Below are positions 61,301 to 64,000 of a stretch of 64,000 nt of DNA, piece after piece. Under the pieces are notes generated by a model. It saw only the letters and a list, made by a program, of their open reading frames with translations, did no database searches and was not told where the DNA came from. Location of the stretch: the NCBI RefSeq assembly GCF_004614165.1, contig NZ_SPVG01000185.1:16334-80333 (forward strand). Reading direction: 5' to 3'. A program made the position numbers and the translations under genes. This stretch comes from Duganella callida (GTDB lineage Bacteria > Pseudomonadota > Gammaproteobacteria > Burkholderiales > Burkholderiaceae_D). How positions within the stretch are numbered: position 1 is the first letter of the stretch; each line of letters starts with the position of its first letter.

Positions 61301-64000
61301 GCTGTCTGCGCCGGGATTTGATGCGGTCGGCGGCCTGGTTGGCAGCAAGCTGGGCGGTTCGCTGAGCCGCGGTTATTTCAACCTCGATACGGCTGGCACC
61401 GGCTACGATCCGGCACAAGCCTTGGCGCTCACGGCGGCGCAGATGAAGCAGTCGGGCAGCTATGACCTGGATCTCGACAATGTCTGGCGCCTGTATGACG
61501 GCCACACCCTGCCGATGTTGAAGAACTTCCTGACGCCGTACACCGTGAGCGTGACGGGCGGCGCCAGCGTCACCAAGACGTATGACGGCCAGTCGGCGGC
61601 GTTCGCCGGCTCCACGGGCGCGCTCGCAAGCGGCATCAACGGCACGCTGGGTTTCGACGGTGCGGTCAACGCCGGCACCTACGGCGTCGGCGGCCTGTGG
61701 TCGACCATTTACGATATCAGCTACACCGGCGCCGGCGCCCAGCTGACGATCCAGCCGCGGGCCGTCAGCGCGGTGGTGACGCCGGTCGCCGACAAGGTCT
61801 ACGACGGCACGGCCGGCTTGAGCACCGGCCAGTTCAACACATCCTTCACCAACGTGGTGAGCGGCGACAACCTGGCGCTGATCGGCGCGCTGGCCTTCGA
61901 CAGCAAGGACGTCGGCAGCAACAAGCCGCTGCACGGCGTCGATGTTGGCCTGAAGGGCAATGACTTCGGCAATTATGTGCTGAGCGGCGTCACTGGCGCC
62001 GGCAACGTCGTCAAGGCGCCGCTGGTCATCGGCGGCCTGGGGGTGGTCACGCGCAGCTACAACGGCACTACCGCCGCCACGCTGAGCGGCACGCCGACCG
62101 TGCAGGGCGTGCTTGGCGACGAGGTCAGCATCAGCGGCAGCGGCATCGCCACGTTCAACAACAAAAACGTCGGCAGCGCCAAGCTGGTGACGGTTGGCAC
62201 CAGCGGTTTCACGCTGGCCGGCGGCGATGCCGGCAACTATGTGCTGGTGTCGCCGTCCGACCTGACCGGCGAAATCACCAAGGCCACGCTGACGGTCAAC
62301 GGCATGACGGCGAACGGACGTGTGTATGACGCCACCACCAACGCCACGGTCAGCGGCGGCACGCTGGCCGGCGTGTTCGGCAGCGACCAGGTGGGCCTGC
62401 ACGTCGATAGCGCCAGCTTCGCCAGCAAGAATGTCGGCGTGCGTGGCGTCACGGTGAGTCTGTCGACGACTGGCGCGGATGCCGGCAACTACCAGCTGGT
62501 TGTGCCGGCCGGGCTCAGCGCCAGCATCACGCCGGCGTCGCTGACGGTGGCGCTGGCCAGCCATGAATACAATAACGCCACCAGCGGCAGCTTTGCCGGC
62601 GCCACGGTGAACGGGGTGCTGGGCGCGGACGAGGTGGCGCTGCTCAGCGCCGGCGCCACCGCGACGTACAGCGACAAGAACGTCGGTATCGCCAAGACGG
62701 TCACGGTGGGCGGCACGCCGCTAGGCTTGGGCGGCGCCGATGGCGGCAATTATGTGCTCGCCGGCGTCGGCGGCGACATCACGCCGCGCTGGATGGCGAC
62801 CTGGACCGCCAGCACCGGCGGCCTGTGGAGCAGCGCCGGCAACTGGCAGGACGGCATCGCGCCGGACGGCGCCAATGTGTTGAATGCGACGCTGGGCGGC
62901 AGCGGCGTCATCACCTATGATGGGGCGGCCGGCAACACCACGCTGGTCAAGCTGACCTCCGCGCCCGGCAGCCAGCTGGCGCTGAACGGCGGCAAGCTGA
63001 CGCTGACCGGCACCATCGATCAGGCCTCGAACCTGGGAGGCGGCCTGCAGCTCGCTGGCGGCACGCTGGAGGTGCGAGGTTCGCTGACGGCCGCGCACGC
63101 GGTGCTGGTCAGCGGCGCGCTGAGCGGCGTAGGCATCGGCAGCCAGATCAATCTGGCCGGGCTGGAACAGGGCGGGGCGGTGATCGACAGCGCCGGCGCG
63201 GTGACCATCAGCGGCACGGGCAGCGGCATCGCGGTCGGCAATGTGCGTGCGCACAGCATCACGCTGGACGCCGCTAGCGGTGGCGCGATCACCCAGGCTG
63301 CGGGCAGTCAGTTGGTGGCGGACAGCCTGAGCGCGAGCGCCACGGGCGCCGACATTGCCATCACCAATGCCAACAACCATGTCAGCGCGTTTAGTGCCAG
63401 CGTGAGCGGGCAGGGCAATGTCGCGCTGACCAATACCGTCACCAGCGGCGAGCTGACGCTGGGGCCGCTGAGCACCACCGGCAACATCGTGATCGACAAC
63501 CATGGTGGCATTCATACGGCCGGCGCGATCAGCGGTACCGGCCTGGTATCGATCACAGCGCACAGTCCGGTGACCATCAATGACAGCGTCACCGGCAGCG
63601 ATATCGTACTGGCGGCCAGCACCGATATCACGCTGAATGGCGGCTCGCAGCTGCACTCCGCCCACAGCATCGGACTGACCGCCGGCACCAACATCACGCT
63701 CGGCGGCACGTTGTCCGTGCCGTCGGGGGGCAGCATTTCTGCCGTCGCCACCAATGGCAGCATTGCTTCGCTGAGCGGGACGCAAATCAACAGCGGCGGT
63801 GCGCCGGTGACGTTGTCGGCGCCCAATGGCTCGGTCAGCACTCAGGGCAGTTCGTTCGGCAGCGGCACCGTGCCGATCATTAATGATGGCGCCGCCGCTG
63901 CGGCCGCTGCTGCGCAGGCAGCGGCTGAAGCAGCCGCCAAGGCCGCCGCCGATGCGGCCGCCAAGGCCGCTGCGGATGCCGCCGCCAAGGCTGCTGCAGA
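58344..64000 (+). CDS. Large TPS-type exoprotein (filamentous-haemagglutinin-like), partial
   Basis: At least 1885 codons from the ATG at 58344, open to the right edge. An extended signal peptide (to about 25) precedes the TPS haemagglutination-activity domain: NTIINWQGFSIG, NRITGQDPSVILGSLQSNGK and NPNGVLFGAGARVDVGG. GLUG repeats (GGLVG-N pattern, about 770-975) and several MBG/YDG repeats (KTYDGQS, KVYDGTA, RSYNGTT, RVYDATT, HEYNNATS, about 1065-1480) follow, then beta-helix repeats and an Ala/Lys/Asp-rich tail from about 1850. Such proteins are exported by a TpsB pore and act as adhesins or matrix proteins. The TpsB gene is not in the window. The region has many repeats and no stop, so it is a real gene. 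Confidence 0.92.
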   Translation, partial: MKAPDQLRRKAMAVLVAACYGGAHAAPVNPSVVAGQASFSQQGKVYSVTNTPNTIINWQGFSIGADEVTRFIQQSADSKVLNRITGQDPSVILGSLQSNGKVFLINPNGVLFGAGARVDVGGLVASSLNLSNADFLAGKNNFSGDAGAGKVSNQGAITTPAGGRIFLVAPAVENSGILSAPNGDVVLAAGHSVQLFDSADPNVQVVVSSPADQALNLGQIVAQGGRVGVYGALVNQRGTINANSAVRGENGKIVLKASGTTLVEAGSSTTATGANLNTGGDIRVLGTQVGVTGDAVVDASGAAGGGTVLVGGDYQGKNAAVMNARQSYVGKDAVLRADAIQSGDGGTVVVWSDQATQVFGAISARGGAGGGNGGQVETSGHYLNMLGTVDTRSAKGANGMLLLDPSDVYISLDSATATAAGMIGSASLADNLGTFLETGAVHDSLLLSSVLQTALSTTNVTVSTSNASGTGAGNIKVLSPLLWTSARSLTLQADGDIALGASINAGNGNLSMSAGGAIVQTTSPIDALTVNNLSALSAGSITLDNNGNSILGTASLVSNGGDVRVTAANLNLGASAAAGALTATASGSDLTVNGALAAQSVRLTAQRDIALQSSLITGGDFSLSTAGSITATGSVAVGGQFALQSGNWTQNSSVLPSFSATDFQLNGGTFLRVQGGSGSSASPYQLADVFGLQGVATLANANAYVLNNDIDASGTLHWTGGFRPIAAAGYNGVFDGAGHAISGLTIDRAGESYVGLFSQLASGTIENLNLQGVSVTGYSGVGGLVGLVADGGHISNVGVSGQVSGVGDTGGLAGRNGGLIAGSHSAGTVTGRGGSSGASNIGGLVGFNSHAVHDAWSAAEVRTTGQGYAGGLVGANGAGGAYTGEVLRSYATGPVGSTGEIIGGLVGDNRDGASISLSYASGSVSGGRNVGGLVGRNTGAGSISNAYATGDVGGNLDDYGIGHGNLGGLIGELSGGSVSDVYSTGVLSAPGFDAVGGLVGSKLGGSLSRGYFNLDTAGTGYDPAQALALTAAQMKQSGSYDLDLDNVWRLYDGHTLPMLKNFLTPYTVSVTGGASVTKTYDGQSAAFAGSTGALASGINGTLGFDGAVNAGTYGVGGLWSTIYDISYTGAGAQLTIQPRAVSAVVTPVADKVYDGTAGLSTGQFNTSFTNVVSGDNLALIGALAFDSKDVGSNKPLHGVDVGLKGNDFGNYVLSGVTGAGNVVKAPLVIGGLGVVTRSYNGTTAATLSGTPTVQGVLGDEVSISGSGIATFNNKNVGSAKLVTVGTSGFTLAGGDAGNYVLVSPSDLTGEITKATLTVNGMTANGRVYDATTNATVSGGTLAGVFGSDQVGLHVDSASFASKNVGVRGVTVSLSTTGADAGNYQLVVPAGLSASITPASLTVALASHEYNNATSGSFAGATVNGVLGADEVALLSAGATATYSDKNVGIAKTVTVGGTPLGLGGADGGNYVLAGVGGDITPRWMATWTASTGGLWSSAGNWQDGIAPDGANVLNATLGGSGVITYDGAAGNTTLVKLTSAPGSQLALNGGKLTLTGTIDQASNLGGGLQLAGGTLEVRGSLTAAHAVLVSGALSGVGIGSQINLAGLEQGGAVIDSAGAVTISGTGSGIAVGNVRAHSITLDAASGGAITQAAGSQLVADSLSASATGADIAITNANNHVSAFSASVSGQGNVALTNTVTSGELTLGPLSTTGNIVIDNHGGIHTAGAISGTGLVSITAHSPVTINDSVTGSDIVLAASTDITLNGGSQLHSAHSIGLTAGTNITLGGTLSVPSGGSISAVATNGSIASLSGTQINSGGAPVTLSAPNGSVSTQGSSFGSGTVPIINDGAAAAAAAAQAAAEAAAKAAADAAAKAAADAAAKAAA

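Noticed and set aside
60207-63785. Long antisense open frames opposite the exoprotein
   Set aside because: Repetitive coding on the sense strand leaves open frames on the other; the translations have no domains.

Overview
The window looks like chromosome from a high-GC betaproteobacterium of the Oxalobacteraceae (Duganella/Massilia/Rugamonas/Janthinobacterium group). This rests on family-level recognition of the proteins and on gene orders typical of that group: petABC-sspA-sspB, secB-gpsA, truA-trpFBA-accD-folC-cvpA-purF and rpsF-priB-rpsR-rplI-dnaB. No database search was possible. Most of the window is core chromosome. The variable parts are the left 7.5 kb, a toxin-antitoxin insertion, a cluster near 45-53 kb and the right-hand exoprotein.

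Region by region. 1-7576 is an integrated element at the 3' end of a tRNA-Thr(UGU) gene. It holds a leftward operon of a PHP-domain ATPase with two small partners (one cut by the window edge), a hipBA toxin-antitoxin pair behind three operators spaced exactly 27 bp apart, an excisionase-like protein, an AT-richer gene fusing a nucleotidyltransferase-like domain to an alpha/beta-hydrolase, and a tyrosine integrase. 7577-21.3 kb is core: tRNA-Thr, sspB/sspA, the bc1 complex, mscL, an HtrA-type protease, DUF2461, gpsA, an SH3 protein, secB, grxC, a rhodanese, gpmA, envC and ctpA. 21.3-26.1 kb has a ThiF/MoeB protein, an exported amidohydrolase and type II secretion pseudopilin genes gspG-H-I-J. 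gspJ does not end normally: it runs in frame into the C-terminal part of a FimV/HubP polarity protein, directly upstream of truA, where fimV usually lies. This is a rearrangement or assembly junction.

27-38.8 kb carries truA, trpFBA, a BrnT/BrnA toxin-antitoxin insertion, accD, folC, a SPOR protein, cvpA, purF, a Cys/Met-metabolism PLP enzyme and lexA with two SOS boxes. 39.6-44.5 kb carries rpsF-priB-rpsR-rplI, dnaB and a DUF47-Pit phosphate uptake pair. Two long palindromes (14.4 and 39.6 kb) share their outer ends but have unrelated, still self-complementary, inner stems.

45.7-51.5 kb is the most interesting cluster: TusA-like, DsrE-like, a PhnD-PhnE-PhnC type ABC transporter, a fusion of a TusA-like domain to a core MetE methionine-synthase domain, a second DsrE-like protein and a metallophosphoesterase, nearly all overlapping or within 31 bp. 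It suggests one operon coupling uptake of a small anion or organic sulfur/phosphorus compound to sulfane-sulfur relay and thiol methylation. An orphan cyanophycin-synthetase N-domain, an MBL hydrolase, a GAF-HD-GYP protein and a CHASE2 adenylate cyclase follow. The window ends inside a very large secreted two-partner-secretion exoprotein with TPS, GLUG and MBG/YDG repeats and an Ala-rich tail.
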